Origin: Charina bottae
Taxonomy: Eukaryota > Chordata > Lepidosauria > Squamata > Charinaidae
Length of the DNA: 64,000 nucleotides
Assembly: GCA_023362775.1 (NCBI GenBank)
Contig: JALMGJ010000002.1
Coordinates: 30,781,414-30,845,413 of the forward strand
Direction: 5' to 3'
Shown: positions 63,531 through 64,000 of the stretch, piece by piece
Layout of the letters: the number at the start of each line of letters is the position of its first letter
How positions within the stretch are numbered: the stretch's first letter is position 1
Notes under the pieces: generated by a model
Seen by the model: only the letters and a program-made list of their open reading frames with translations
The model's database searches: none
Told to the model about the DNA's origin: nothing
Translations under genes and position numbers: made by a program

Positions 63531-63866
63531 TGTAATGACTACAGAATCTTTGTTGCAAAAAACATTGTCTCACAAGGTATTCTTGGAAAAACTAGTTTAC
63601 TGCTAAGTTACTGTATACAGAGAAAGTTGCATCTGAAGGAAGCTCGGGCTTTCTTCCCTTGATAATATCCCCCATAACCCCTCCCCCCTGTTCAGGCCAC
63701 TTGAGATCTTGAGTGCTCTGTTCTTCTTCTCACACCTCCCTGCAACCTTGGTCCACTGGCTGGCCGATAACTGCCGAGGAATGTGGGTCCAACCTCTTCC
63801 CCTTAACTCCTTCAATGCATGATCCCTGTTGCAAAGGTTTGCAGCTTTACAACAGGGATCACGACA
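63531..63866 (-). mobile_element. 5' LTR of the second Gypsy element
   Basis: 336 nt, plus-strand TGTAATGACTACAG...GGATCACGACA (TG...CA). It repeats the first 82 nt found at 60941-61022. Confidence 0.85.
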
Positions 63867-64000
63867 CTCAGGCTGACAATGTGTCTGCTAATATGCGATA
63901 CAGCAAAGGGAACTCTGGGATGCCAAGGGAGGGTGCTGTTTCTATGGGACATCATTATCTGACCAAGCTGGTGGCATTCCTATATAAGTTGCTTCCCTGC
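63867..64000. other. V2R unit flank beyond the Gypsy insertion
   Basis: GACAATGTGTCTGC and GGTGCTGTTTCTATGGGACATC align to 36706-36785 next to relic C, so the tandem array probably continues beyond this window. Confidence 0.7.

Larger units (their letters stand above)
60941..63866 (-). mobile_element. Ty3/Gypsy element, mostly deleted, second copy
   Basis: Minus strand: 5' LTR 63866-63531, gag (63469-62654), protease (about 62611-62207), RT linker (about 62173-61985), then a jump to a partial 3' LTR (61022-60941). RT, RNase H and integrase are gone, and an L2 3' end with a nested palindromic insertion occupies the gap. Flanks TTCAG and CTCAG suggest a 5-bp TSD with one change. The relic C flank gives the empty site. 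Gag and protease resemble those of the element at 47411. Confidence 0.85.

Overview
The window looks like a squamate reptile (lizard or snake) chromosome. It holds interrupted genes with GT/AG introns. The repeat load is typical of squamates: L1, BovB/RTE, L2 and CR1 LINEs, Penelope-like elements, Ty3/Gypsy and Ty1/Copia LTR elements, tRNA-derived SINEs, and hAT and other TIR elements. The species cannot be named from sequence alone. There is no bacterial content and no CRISPR array, rRNA gene or free-standing tRNA gene.

The single-copy content is a tandem cluster of vomeronasal type-2 receptor (V2R, class C GPCR) genes, all on the + strand. Gene A (9551-28386) and gene B (42377-56247) each have six exons with identical exon lengths (215, 289, 837, 228, 127 and 911 nt), consistent splice phases, no internal stop, and a predicted 868-residue product. 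Two relics belong to the same cluster. Relic C (about 35857-36405) is a decayed 7TM exon. Relic D (59905-60624) joins exon 4, a piece of intron 4 and the second half of exon 6 in one open frame.

The repeating unit is 5' flank, V2R gene, 3' flank. Block A (about 1130-28560) and block B (about 39105-56450) align along most of their length, introns included. Many transposons occupy one block while the other keeps the empty site, so they post-date the duplication. Those only in A are a near-complete 6.3-kb L1 with a 16-bp target-site duplication (TSD), a BovB, a tRNA-SINE, a palindromic Penelope-type insertion, a hAT MITE, a second L1 (itself carrying a solo LTR) and an RTE-like piece. Those only in B are a Gypsy element, a solo LTR and a TA-flanked TIR element. 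A CR1 tail, an L2 tail and a SINE are present in both and are older.

Between A and B (about 28.6-35.9 kb) lie unrecognised sequence, a Copia LTR plus gag, and a Penelope-like element split by two solo LTRs, followed by relic C and a second BovB. Downstream of B are a TIR element, a decayed RTE-like piece, an internally deleted L1 next to relic D, and a Gypsy element with an L2 end nested in it. That L2 end carries a second palindromic Penelope insertion. The most unusual observations are the two palindromic Penelope insertions with TSDs and hammerhead-like core strings, and the open fused frame of relic D.
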